In this document: piece after piece, positions 1 through 6,491 of the stretch
Layout of the letters: each line of letters opens with the position of its first letter
Numbering within the stretch: the stretch's first letter is position 1
Assembly: GCA_003449495.1 (NCBI GenBank)
Contig: DMHJ01000058.1
Span: 1-8,847, forward strand
Direction of reading: 5' to 3'
Length of the DNA stretch: 8,847 nucleotides
Source of the DNA: Clostridiales bacterium UBA8153
Lineage (GTDB): Bacteria; Bacillota; Sulfobacillia; UBA8153
The notes under the pieces: generated by a model
What the model saw: only the letters and a program-made list of their open reading frames with translations
The model's database searches: none
Told to the model about the DNA's origin: nothing
Made by a program: the position numbers and the translations under genes

Positions 1-1570
1 TCCTAGTGGCCAGCTCCCGCTCGGATACTTCCAGGTCAAGGGTGCCTTCATTCAGGTCGTAGGCGATGATGTCGCCATCTCTTACCAGGGCTACCGGACC
101 CCCCGAGGCCGCCTCGGGACAGACATGGCCGATACAGGCACCGCGGGTGGCTCCTGAGAACCGGCCATCGGTCACCAACGCCACCGACTCCCCCAGGCCC
201 ATGCCCATCAGGTTGGCAGTGGGGCCCAGCATCTCCATGAAGCCTGGACCGCCCTTCGGGCCCTCATAACGGATGACCACCACATCACCCGGCCGGATGC
301 GCCTATCCAGGATGGCGGAAGCTGCTTCCGCTTCCGACTCGAAGACCACCGCCGGGCCCCGGTGACGTAGCATCTGGGGCAGGACGGCCCCGGTCTTGAC
401 CACCGCCCCGGCCGGGGCCAGGGTGCCAAAGAGGATCTTCAGACCTCCCTGGGGGCTCAGGGGGTCCTCCAGGCTCCGGATCACCCGGTGGTCCAAGCTA
501 CGGGATTGGCCGATGCTGTCCCCCAAGGTGCCTCCCCCCACCGTAAGGCAGTCGAGGCCTATAAGCCCCGGCCGGCGAGCCAGTTCACCCAAGATGGCGG
601 TGACGCCGCCGGCCCGGTCCACATCCTCGATATGCAGGTCCGATGCGGGAGAGACCTTGCACAGCGTGGGTGTGCGCCCGGAGATCGCGTTGATGCGCTC
701 CAGCGGGTAGTCAAGCCCGGCCTCCTGGGCGATGGCCAAGGCATGCAGGATGGTGTTGGTGGAGCCACTCATGGCCACATCCAGGGCGAAGGCGTTGTCC
801 ACCGCCGCCATGGTCACCACGTCCCTTGGGCGGATGTTCTCTCTAACCAACTCCAGAATCTGCCTTCCCGCCCGGCGCTTCAGCCGGCTGCGCCCGGGAT
901 CGACGGCGAGCACCGTGCCGTTGCCGGGCAGGGCCAATCCGATGCCCTCGCACAGGCAATTCATGGAGTTGGCCGTGAACATGCCCGCGCAGCTGCCGTA
1001 GCCGGGACAGGCCTCTCGCTCCAGTTCCAGTAGCCCGGCTTCACCGATCCGGCCGGCGCGGAAAGCGCCTACACCCTCGAATACCGAGGCCAAGTCGATG
1101 GCTTTCCCATCCTCCGTCTTGCCCGCCTGCATGGGTCCACCCGACACGAAAATGGTGGGAATGTTGACCCGCAGCGCCGCCATCACCATGCCGGGAACGA
1201 TCTTGTCGCAGTTAGGAACGCAGATCAACCCGTCAAACCGGTGACCCCGAACCATGGTTTCCACGCTGTCGGCGATCAACTCCCGGGAAGGCAAGCTGTA
1301 GCGCATGCCGGCGTGGCCCATGGCAATCCCATCGCACAGGGCGATGGTGTTGAACTCAAAGGGTATCCCTCCGGCCTCATACACTGCCTCTTTGATCTCC
1401 GCGACGAAGTCGCCCAGGTGGGCGTGGCCGGGGACGATCTCTGCCAGTGAATTGGCGATGGCGATAAACGGCTTCCCCAAGTCCGCTTCCCGTCTCAACC
1501 TGCCCGTGGCCCGCAGTAGACTGCGGTGGGGCGCGCGCTCAAACCCGCGCTTGATGGTATCGCTGTTCAT
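1..1570 (-). CDS. ilvD: Dihydroxy-acid dehydratase (3' end cut by window edge)
   Basis: Catalyses dehydration of 2,3-dihydroxy-isovalerate and 2,3-dihydroxy-3-methylvalerate to the 2-keto acids, the third common step of valine, leucine and isoleucine synthesis; cytosolic Fe-S enzyme. The minus frame is open for 523 codons with no stop or frameshift. Visible IlvD/Edd motifs: [10 protein letters not shown] (Cys79), NCDKIVPGM (Cys121), [11 protein letters not shown] (Cys194), [27 protein letters not shown], and [10 protein letters not shown] with the conserved active-site Ser near residue 472. Cys79, Cys121 and Cys194 are the likely cluster ligands. The family is about 550-560 aa, so roughly 35 C-terminal codons lie beyond position 1. 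The ATG at 1570 has a good SD (GGAG, 6 nt upstream, within AGGTGGAGAAGG). No other ilv gene is visible. The gene is divergent from murQ. Confidence 0.97.
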   Translation of the reverse strand, partial: MNSDTIKRGFERAPHRSLLRATGRLRREADLGKPFIAIANSLAEIVPGHAHLGDFVAEIKEAVYEAGGIPFEFNTIALCDGIAMGHAGMRYSLPSRELIADSVETMVRGHRFDGLICVPNCDKIVPGMVMAALRVNIPTIFVSGGPMQAGKTEDGKAIDLASVFEGVGAFRAGRIGEAGLLELEREACPGYGSCAGMFTANSMNCLCEGIGLALPGNGTVLAVDPGRSRLKRRAGRQILELVRENIRPRDVVTMAAVDNAFALDVAMSGSTNTILHALAIAQEAGLDYPLERINAISGRTPTLCKVSPASDLHIEDVDRAGGVTAILGELARRPGLIGLDCLTVGGGTLGDSIGQSRSLDHRVIRSLEDPLSPQGGLKILFGTLAPAGAVVKTGAVLPQMLRHRGPAVVFESEAEAASAILDRRIRPGDVVVIRYEGPKGGPGFMEMLGPTANLMGMGLGESVALVTDGRFSGATRGACIGHVCPEAASGGPVALVRDGDIIAYDLNEGTLDLEVSERELATR

Positions 1571-1710
1571 TACCTTCTCCACCTCGGTATAACTGGTTCG
1601 GGATACTGCCGCGTCACATCGCGCACGGGTAAGGCACCCGCCCGGGCCTGTCCGGGAGGCGCCCCCCCATTTGGCGACCTACCGGGCTCCCGGTTCGTCA
1701 GATCACCCAT
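1570..1710 (-). CDS. Possible small ORF (46 aa) translationally coupled to ilvD
   Basis: A 46-codon ORF starts at ATG 1710 with a well placed GGAGG, 5 nt upstream (1716-1720 on the plus strand). It ends in TAA overlapping the ilvD ATG as TAATG, a typical translational-coupling arrangement. The predicted peptide begins [13 protein letters not shown] and ends [11 protein letters not shown]; it is rich in Pro, Gly and Arg. I recognise no family. It lacks the runs of Leu, Ile or Val codons expected of a classical branched-chain attenuator leader peptide. It may be a real coupled small gene, a leader ORF, or a chance ORF in GC-rich DNA. The RBS and the exact overlap are the only support. Confidence 0.35.
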   Translation of the reverse strand: MGDLTNREPGRSPNGGAPPGQARAGALPVRDVTRQYPEPVIPRWRR

Positions 1711-1863
1711 CAATTCCTCCGGACCGGGCACGCCAGGGCGCACGCGGCCGCCAGCGCCCGGCCGTTCTTGCGGTGCCTTCAAGCAGGAACCTGGCTCCGG
1801 TCCGCGGAAAACGCATGGCGGGACCGGGCTGGCCGGGCCTACCGGGCGCGCTTCCCCCCGCCT

Positions 1864-1947
1864 TGCCCGGCGGGACCCGGGCACTGGCCGGCCTGCCCCG
1901 GCCCGATGGTTCCCCCGGCGTTGACCAAAGGGGCCACGGGTGGTCCC
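1864..1947. promoter_or_regulatory. Three consecutive GC-rich hairpins in the ilvD-murQ divergent region
   Basis: Three perfect or near-perfect stem-loops follow one another just upstream of the murQ SD. TGCCCGG/CCGGGCA spans 1864-1883 (7 bp, 6-nt loop). GGCCGG/CCGGCC spans 1886-1903 (6 bp, 6-nt loop). GGGGCCA/TGGTCCC spans 1930-1947 (7 bp with one G-U pair, 4-nt loop) and ends 3 nt before the GGGAGG at 1951. They could form leader-RNA structure that controls murQ, but no T-tract marks a terminator and chance stems are common at this GC content. Confidence 0.3.
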
Positions 1948-1966
1948 GACGGGAGGACGTGGTCAA

Positions 1967-2878
1967 ATGGCAGCGGGATCTCACCAGGAAAGCTGGCCTA
2001 CCGAAGGGCGCAACGAGCGGACCCTGGCCATCGACGCCGTGGACACCTTGGAGATCCTCGGCATGCTCAACCGGGAAGATCTGGGCGTGGCCGTGGCCGT
2101 CCACCGCGAATTGCCGGCCATCGCCCGGGCCGTGGAGCTTGCCGTCGCCTGCCTGAGCTCGGGCGGCAGGCTCTTTTACGTGGGAGCCGGGACCAGCGGG
2201 CGGCTGGGGGTCATCGATGCCGCCGAGTGCGGGCCGACCTTCGGGGTGGGGCCGGAGACCGTCCAGGCCATCATGGCGGGAGGGCAGGCGGCCCTGACCG
2301 CGGCGATTGAGGGCATAGAAGACGATGCGGACCGGGGAGCGACCGATGTTCGGAAAAGTGGCGTCGGACCTGCCGATGCCGTGGTGGGCATTTCCGCCAG
2401 CGGGCATACACCGTACACGGTCGGTGCGCTCCGGGAGGCCAAGGGCCTGGACGCAAGGACCATCGCCATCTGCAACAACCCGGACGCGCCGCTGGCCGGC
2501 ATGGCGGAGATAGGCATCTGCCCGGCGACCGGGCCGGAGGCGATCATGGGATCGACCCGACTGAAGGCGGGTACCGCCCAGAAAATGGTTCTCAACATGC
2601 TTAGCACCGCGACTATGATCCGCCTGGGCAAAGTCTACAGCAACCTGATGGTCGACGTGCGGCCGGCCAACGCCAAACTGCTGCAGAGGGCGAAAAGCAT
2701 AGTTGCGCTGGCCTCGGGGTGCAGCGAAGAAGAAGCCGTCCGGTGTCTGGAAGGGGCCCGCTCCGACGTGAAGGTGGCCGTAGTCATGGCGCTTACCGGG
2801 CTGATGGCACCGCAGGCCAGTGCTCTCCTTGAGCAGAGTGGCGGCCACGTGAGGGCGGCCGCCCGGATGTCCCGGTGA
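1967..2878 (+). CDS. murQ: N-acetylmuramic acid 6-phosphate etherase
   Basis: Cleaves the D-lactyl ether of MurNAc-6-phosphate to give GlcNAc-6-phosphate and D-lactate, a cytosolic step of cell-wall (peptidoglycan) recycling. The 303-aa product matches the family length (about 300). An N-terminal SIS sugar-phosphate domain carries GAGTSGRLGVIDAAEC with the catalytic Glu at about residue 87, followed by the acidic EGIEDD segment (Glu115/Glu118). Next come GISASGHTPYTVGAL, the MurQ signature GSTRLKAGTAQKMVLNMLST and GKVYSNLMVDV. The C-terminus (CSEEEAVRCL onward) fits the UBA-like helical domain. ATG 1967 is chosen: GGGAGG lies 10 nt upstream, a little long, and the length then fits; an in-frame GTG at 1940 would add nine atypical residues. 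The stop overlaps the nagB start (TGATG), so the two genes form an operon. Confidence 0.97.
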   Translation: MAAGSHQESWPTEGRNERTLAIDAVDTLEILGMLNREDLGVAVAVHRELPAIARAVELAVACLSSGGRLFYVGAGTSGRLGVIDAAECGPTFGVGPETVQAIMAGGQAALTAAIEGIEDDADRGATDVRKSGVGPADAVVGISASGHTPYTVGALREAKGLDARTIAICNNPDAPLAGMAEIGICPATGPEAIMGSTRLKAGTAQKMVLNMLSTATMIRLGKVYSNLMVDVRPANAKLLQRAKSIVALASGCSEEEAVRCLEGARSDVKVAVVMALTGLMAPQASALLEQSGGHVRAAARMSR

Positions 2879-3603
2879 TGGTCCAAGTTGCCGCCGGCTA
2901 CCGGGAGCTCAGCTCCATCGCCGCCGCCCTGGTCTGCGCGAGGGTGCGGGTCAAGCAAGACCTGGTGCTCGGCCTGCCCGCCGGACGGACCCCCCTCGGG
3001 CTCTACTCGCAGCTGGTCAACCTCTACCGGGCCGGCCTGGTGGACTTTTCCGGCGTCACTACCTTCAACTTGGACGAGTATTATCCGGTGCCTCCCCAGG
3101 ACCCGCGCAGCTTCTACGCCTTCACACGCCGGCACTTCCTTGACCATGTCAACGTGCCCGCAAATCGGGCCCACGCGCCTGCTGCCACCCATCCCCATCC
3201 GGCGGAGGCCTGCGCCGCCTACGAGCTGGAGATCGTCCGGGCAGGCGGCCTGGACCTGGTCATACTGGGCATCGGGCAGAATGGTCACATCGGTTTCAAT
3301 GAACCCGGCACCGCCTTTGACAGCCGGACGCGACTGGTCGAGCTGGCCGAGCATACCGTACGGGTAAATTTCGGGAGAGCTGCCGCCCATGCACCGCGGG
3401 CCGCCCTGTCCATGGGCATCGCCACCATCATGGAAGCGGCCGAAGTGCTGCTCCTGGCCAGCGGCCGGGACAAGGCGCCCATCGTCGGCCGGTCGCTGTG
3501 CGGGCCTGTCACGCCCGAAGTCCCGGCCTCCATCCTGCAGCGGCATCCGTTGCTGACGGCGGTGGTGGACCGGGAGGCCGCGGCAGCCATGGGCAACCGG
3601 TAA
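2878..3603 (+). CDS. nagB: Glucosamine-6-phosphate deaminase
   Basis: Converts glucosamine-6-phosphate to fructose-6-phosphate and ammonia, feeding amino sugars into glycolysis. The 241-aa product has the length and motifs of the Firmicutes-type (short) NagB: LGLPAGRTPLGLY phosphate-binding loop; FNLDEYY with proton-transfer Asp66; GIGQNGHIGFNEPG with His137 and Glu142 of the ring-opening triad; SMGIATIMEA; and PASILQRHP. The ATG at 2878 overlaps the murQ stop as TGATG; a GTG at 2875 would add only one residue. There is no separate SD, so translation is probably coupled to murQ. Together with MurQ it turns MurNAc-6P into central metabolites, but the GlcNAc-6P deacetylase NagA needed between them is not in the window. 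Confidence 0.97.
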   Translation: MVQVAAGYRELSSIAAALVCARVRVKQDLVLGLPAGRTPLGLYSQLVNLYRAGLVDFSGVTTFNLDEYYPVPPQDPRSFYAFTRRHFLDHVNVPANRAHAPAATHPHPAEACAAYELEIVRAGGLDLVILGIGQNGHIGFNEPGTAFDSRTRLVELAEHTVRVNFGRAAAHAPRAALSMGIATIMEAAEVLLLASGRDKAPIVGRSLCGPVTPEVPASILQRHPLLTAVVDREAAAAMGNR

Positions 3604-3608
3604 TGGCG

Positions 3609-3627
3609 GCAGGAACGATGATCCTGC
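3609..3627 (+). terminator. Short hairpin just after nagB
   Basis: GCAGGA and TCCTGC pair across a 7-nt loop, beginning 6 nt after the nagB stop. The stem is only 6 bp and no T-run follows, so it could serve as an RNA 3'-end stabiliser or weak terminator. The assignment is tentative. Confidence 0.25.
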
Positions 3628-3672
3628 GTCGCTTCCGGCCGGGTGTTGCCGTTGAGAGACCCGGCCTACCGC

Positions 3673-3722
3673 CCCGGGCGGCCGCCCGGGCAAGGCCAAG
3701 GCCCGGTGAAAGCCACCGGGCC
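3673..3722. terminator. Strong GC palindrome plus hairpin between convergent nagB and ferredoxin genes
   Basis: Positions 3673-3690 are a perfect 18-nt palindrome, CCCGGGCGGCCGCCCGGG. Ten bases later GGCCCGGTG (3700-3708) pairs perfectly with CACCGGGCC (3714-3722) over a 5-nt AAAGC loop. Both sit in the gap between two convergent genes, where a bidirectional terminator is expected. Neither is followed by a T-tract on either strand, so termination would have to be hairpin-only or Rho-assisted. Confidence 0.4.
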
Positions 3723-3750
3723 CCCCTGCCCCAGGCCGGACCTGCTCCAG

Positions 3751-3924
3751 CTAACAGGGCGCCAGAATGGCCGCTACCGGGCAGATATCGATACAGAGAC
3801 CACACTCCGTGCAGGTCTCCGCATCAATGCTGTATTTGACGTCACCCTCTTTGATGGCCCCGGCTGGACATTCAGTGGCACAGACTCCGCAGGCCACGCA
3901 TTCGTCATTGATGGTGTAGGGCAA
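3751..3924 (-). CDS. Clostridial-type 2[4Fe-4S] ferredoxin
   Basis: Small soluble low-potential electron carrier, about 57 aa, the usual size for clostridial ferredoxins (about 55-60 aa). Two CxxCxxCxxxCP motifs are visible: Cys9, 12, 15, 19 and Cys38, 41, 44, 48. Each set gives three cysteines to one cluster and the fourth to the other. The pseudo-twofold repeat (DECVACGVCATECP / ETCTECGLCIDICP) is clear. The chosen start is TTG at 3924, giving MPYTINDECVACG, because AAAGGAGGT (3931-3939) ends exactly 6 nt before it and the result matches the family N-terminus. An upstream ATG at 4014 would add 30 unrelated residues and skip this SD. An extra Cys57 at the very C-terminus is unusual. The partner enzyme cannot be told from context. 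Ends tail to tail with nagB. Confidence 0.93.
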   Translation of the reverse strand: MPYTINDECVACGVCATECPAGAIKEGDVKYSIDAETCTECGLCIDICPVAAILAPC

Positions 3925-4555
3925 GACCGCACCTCCTTTCCTCATGGGCTGAAGGACGGCAGCTCTATTCGCCGGCGGCATCCAGATTCCTACCCTAAGA
4001 AGCTGCGTGCGCAAGCCGGAGCCCGCCGGCCTGAGCAGGTGGGAGTAGCTCGGGGGAAGAGGCGTGTCTTCCAGGGAGCGCGGCAGCTACGCTATCGAAA
4101 GTCTCGCCTTCAACCCCAGGCAGCACCGCGTGCGGTCACGCTACCCGGTAGGGAACTCGACCGCGGCTACCGGTTGAGCGGGGGAAGTCGGCGCCTGCCC
4201 ATGCCGGGCGGCGAGCGAGGGCCCGGAATCCCCGGGTGCGTCGCCTGAGGGGCAGGGTCATGGCGATATCCTCACTTCGAACGGCGCCAAAACGGAATTC
4301 CGGTGCAGTGCCGCGGCCGTGCCGGTATGGGAAGGGACTTGCGCCCGGCACCACCGGGCCGTTACGCCAAGAGGGCGACCCGCCGGCTAGACGGCCGCCC
4401 TCCCACGCCTACGCAGGCGCCCACCCTGGCCAGGGCACGGGTGAGAACGCCAAAGCGACACTAACCCATGGCAAGAAGCGGCCGCCGGCCTACCGGGGCA
4501 TGGCACCGTCCGGCCCAGACCCGGCCGCTCCACCGGATGGGAAGCCGGTCACTCT
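3925..4555. other. About 630-bp gap without a recognisable gene
   Basis: Apart from the ferredoxin leader at its left end, no reading frame on either strand here looks like a protein. A 72-codon minus ORF (4136-4354) is Arg/Pro/Gly-rich with no family resemblance. Weak hairpins are present: 4156-4178 (CTCGACC/GGTTGAG) and 4372-4402 (GAGGGCG/CGCCCTC on the minus strand with an inner 4-bp stem). The latter lies about 150 nt downstream of the NifU-like gene and might terminate it. No tRNA-like cloverleaf or known riboswitch core was recognised. Confidence 0.5.
3931..3936 (-). promoter_or_regulatory. Ribosome binding site deciding a TTG start (ferredoxin)
   Basis: GGAGGT on the minus strand (within AAAGGAGGT), 6 nt before TTG 3924. 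Its position fixes the non-ATG start of the ferredoxin. Confidence 0.8.
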
Positions 4556-4780
4556 CTATACCGCCTGAACGGTCTTGATCTCCGGGATCTCATGCTTGAG
4601 CCAGCGCTCAATGCCGTTTTTCAGGGTCATCGCCGCCATCGGACAACCGTGGCAGGCTCCCGTCAACCTGACTTTCACGACGCCTTCCTTGTCATCTACT
4701 TCCACCAAAACCACGTCGCCGCCGTCTTGCTGCAGCCGGGGCCGGATCTTGTCCAAGACCTCCTGCACTCGCTCTTTCAA
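4556..4780 (-). CDS. NifU C-terminal-domain (Nfu-type) Fe-S carrier protein
   Basis: 74-aa protein made only of the Nfu/NifU C-terminal domain, which holds or delivers [4Fe-4S] clusters to target apoproteins, usually bridging two monomers through a CxxC motif. Visible: an N-terminal helix (KERVQEVLDKIRPRLQQDGG), the strand DVVLVEVDDKEGVVKVRL, and the signature GACHGCPMAAMTLKNGIE with Cys43 and Cys46. Free-standing proteins of this size are common in Firmicutes and archaea. The start is taken as TTG 4780 because GGAGGT ends 6 nt before it; a TTG 15 bases upstream would place the SD inside the gene. A plausible extended -10 promoter lies upstream. The ferredoxin gene about 630 bp downstream is on the same strand, but the gap argues against one tight operon. 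Confidence 0.93.
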   Translation of the reverse strand: MKERVQEVLDKIRPRLQQDGGDVVLVEVDDKEGVVKVRLTGACHGCPMAAMTLKNGIERWLKHEIPEIKTVQAV

Positions 4781-4786
4781 CGTCGC

Positions 4787-4792
4787 ACCTCC
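4787..4792 (-). promoter_or_regulatory. Ribosome binding site deciding a TTG start (NifU-like gene)
   Basis: GGAGGT on the minus strand, 6 nt before TTG 4780. The arrangement GGAGGTGCG-NNN-TTG is the same as at the ferredoxin gene. Confidence 0.75.
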
Positions 4793-4813
4793 CAACTACT
4801 GGCCGTCGCTCCT

Positions 4814-4822
4814 AATATACCA
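4814..4822 (-). promoter_or_regulatory. Candidate extended -10 promoter for the NifU-like gene
   Basis: On the minus strand TGGTATATT matches an extended -10 element (TGnTATAAT-like) in an otherwise GC-rich stretch, about 34 nt before the TTG start. No good -35 hexamer is seen at 16-18 nt, which is tolerated by extended -10 promoters. Inference from motif only. Confidence 0.35.
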
Positions 4823-4925
4823 GGTTAGTAGCACCCGTTCCTGCATGAGCATGCCCCAGTCTGCCTGTGGATGTGCAGATGCTCACGGTCCATTCTGCCC
4901 TGGGCCGGACTTGCCCTTTGGGGGC

Positions 4926-5707
4926 TCACTCCACCCGCCGCGCGGCCCAGTACGCCGTCACCCCGGTGGAGGCGGCAACAGCAGCGATGTTCGCCCACAG
5001 AGTGATGCCCATATCCCCGGCCGAGGCCGCCCGCAGGGCATCCGCCACGCAGCTGGCAGGCAGCAGGCGGGAGGTCCACTGCATCAGCCGCGCAGGTTCT
5101 CGTACGGGATGAAGACCGGGACAGGAGTATCACAGTGACCATGGAATTGAACATGTTGGCGTGGCGACCGCTACGGGCGTGCACGCCGGAGAGGATATCG
5201 ACCCCGGCCATGGACAACGCGGATGGCAGCACCACCGGCAGCAGCCAGGTGCTCCAGTACACCGGGAAGCCGAACATGAGCCGGCCGGCGGCAATGGCCG
5301 GGAATCTGGAAGGCACGATGAAAAAGGCCGACACCGTGGCGAACGCGAGGGTAAGCTGGAGTTTGGAGACGGGGAGCGCGGCGTAGTATTCGAGGTCGCT
5401 GCGCTACCGGCCCCAGGCCAGGTCGTTGAATAGCGACTGCATCGGTCCCATGACCAGCGACACAGTGGCGTTGCCCGCCGTAACGCAGAGGCCGGCGGCC
5501 GGATCGACCGCGGTGCCGCTCATGCACAAAAACCCAGTAGCCCCAAAGGTAAAAGCAGGCCTGCGATGAGACCGAAGTACTACTCGTTGTGCATGTTGGC
5601 CCACCGCACGAACACCAGGTCGGCATATGCCCGCCACCAGCGGGCGGCTACCGCCCGTGACGAGGCCGCCTGGCGTAGACCAGGTGGCCCGTGACTTGGT
5701 GCTGCAC
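4926..5707 (-). pseudogene. ABC-2 type transporter permease, inactivated by several lesions
   Basis: Remains of a multi-span ABC-2 exporter permease that would pair with the ATPase remnant upstream. The probable original start is GTG 5707 (MQHQVTGHLVYAR, GGAGGG 6 nt upstream). Recognisable segments in order, spread over three frames: AYADLVFVRWANMHNE; YFGLIAGLLLPLGLLGF; MSGTAVDPAAG to NDLAWGR; DLEYYAALPVSKLQL; MFGFPVYWSTWLLPVVLPSA; NMFNSMVTVILLS; PVFIPYENL; and LMQWTSRLLPASCVADALRA through the stop at 4926. Lesions: TAG at 5580-5582 (in an expected EYY); a frameshift in the T-run near 5529; TAG at 5404-5406 (fits GAG to TAG); and one-base losses at the C-run near 5118-5120 and near 5090. YENLP-like and LPAS segments are typical of this family. 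It cannot make a functional product. Confidence 0.8.
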
Positions 5708-6049
5708 CGCCCGCCCTCCGGGTTCTCCCCTATCATGCTGGAGCAAGTCGCTACGCCTCCTCCCGGCTGCAGGTACACATCTTCCAAGGTCGGTAAGATG
5801 AGCCGGAAGTCTTCCAGTTGCTCGAAGCCGCCGCCCATCAACAGCTCCAGCACTAGCAGCACGGAGGCGCGCTCGACCGGGGTTACCCAGAGACCACGGC
5901 CGCATGGTCTCTTCGCCATACAGGAAGATCGAGCCTGAAGTGGGAGCCACCAGTCCCATCAGCTGCCTGAGTAGCGTGGTCTTGCCGGCACCGTTGACGG
6001 TCAGGAAGCAATCCGCAAACATGTTATGGAGGGACTGGCTGGTTGCCAT
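5708..6049 (-). pseudogene. ABC transporter ATP-binding protein, truncated and internally deleted
   Basis: Only the two ends of an ATPase remain. Frame one (from 6049) carries the Walker A region VNGAGKTTLLRQLMGL followed by PTSGSIFLYGEETMRP. After a junction near 5890 the reading shifts to another frame with VTPVERASVLLVLELLMGGG and the typical exporter-ATPase C-terminus RLILPTLEDVYLQ. The Q-loop, ABC signature and Walker B, normally about 100-150 residues between these parts, are absent, as is the N-terminal strand region before Walker A. The protein would not bind and hydrolyse ATP productively. It directly precedes the broken permease, so the pair was an ABC-2 export operon (substrate unknown) that has decayed. 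Confidence 0.8.
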
Positions 6050-6072
6050 AGGGCAGTGATACGGTACCCCTC

Positions 6073-6113
6073 AAGCGCCAAGCGACCCTCCACTCGTGTT
6101 CGCTTGGCGCTTC
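6073..6113. terminator. Long inverted repeat (13-bp arms), terminator-like
   Basis: AAGCGCCAAGCGA (6073-6085) is perfectly complementary to TCGCTTGGCGCTT (6100-6112), with a 14-nt loop. On the plus strand the stem is followed by CACGTTTCCCTT, a weak T-containing tail. It lies just upstream of the decayed ATPase and is not inside any gene. It may be an orphan terminator of a lost plus-strand gene, or an element left by a rearrangement. Confidence 0.45.
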
Positions 6114-6491
6114 ACGTTTCCCTTCCAGGAACCACGTGTCCCTGGCCCCGCCGCCCCAGTCCGCTAGTATGTATCGAAAGCTGGGTTTGGCCGGGCGAGA
6201 CTGGCTCCGTGGTCAACCGTTCCTTCAACCCCGCGCCCCTTGAACCGGCGGGGGCGAGTGCCGCAAGCCTCCCTACGCATCGGGCCAGGGGACACCTCCC
6301 CACGGGCTGTCGCCAAAGATTGGCCCCTCGCTCACGCCATCCCTGAAATGAGAAAATAACTTAAAATTTGCGCACCCACACTTCGGGAAGGAGGAATTCC
6401 AGGGGGGAGGCCAGAAGGAGCGCCCTACCAGATCTTGCCGGGACGGGCTCAACAGTCACCAATAGGCATCTGGTCGTACAGTTAGACGAGC
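6114..6491. other. Gene-free stretch between the ABC and transposase remnants
   Basis: About 380 bp with no convincing coding sequence on either strand. It contains an unusually AT-rich patch for this window (about 6344-6371, including AAAATAACTTAAAATTT) and may hold unrecognisable 5' sequence of the insertion element. No terminal inverted repeat or target duplication could be identified. Confidence 0.4.

Noticed and set aside
488..1033. 181-codon plus-strand ORF
   Set aside because: Shadow of ilvD; the opposite strand has continuous IlvD motifs.
1703..2848. 381-codon minus-strand ORF across murQ
   Set aside because: It is the antisense shadow of murQ in GC-rich DNA; the peptide is low in hydrophobic order and resembles no family, whereas the plus frame is unmistakably MurQ.
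2635..3699. 354-codon minus-strand ORF across nagB
   Set aside because: Antisense shadow of nagB and the end of murQ; no recognisable motif.
1678..4497. Repeated CCTACCGGG 9-mer in intergenic DNA (1678, 1838, 4489)
   Set aside because: Three copies share no longer flanking sequence, and related GC-rich 9-mers also occur in genes; probably composition.
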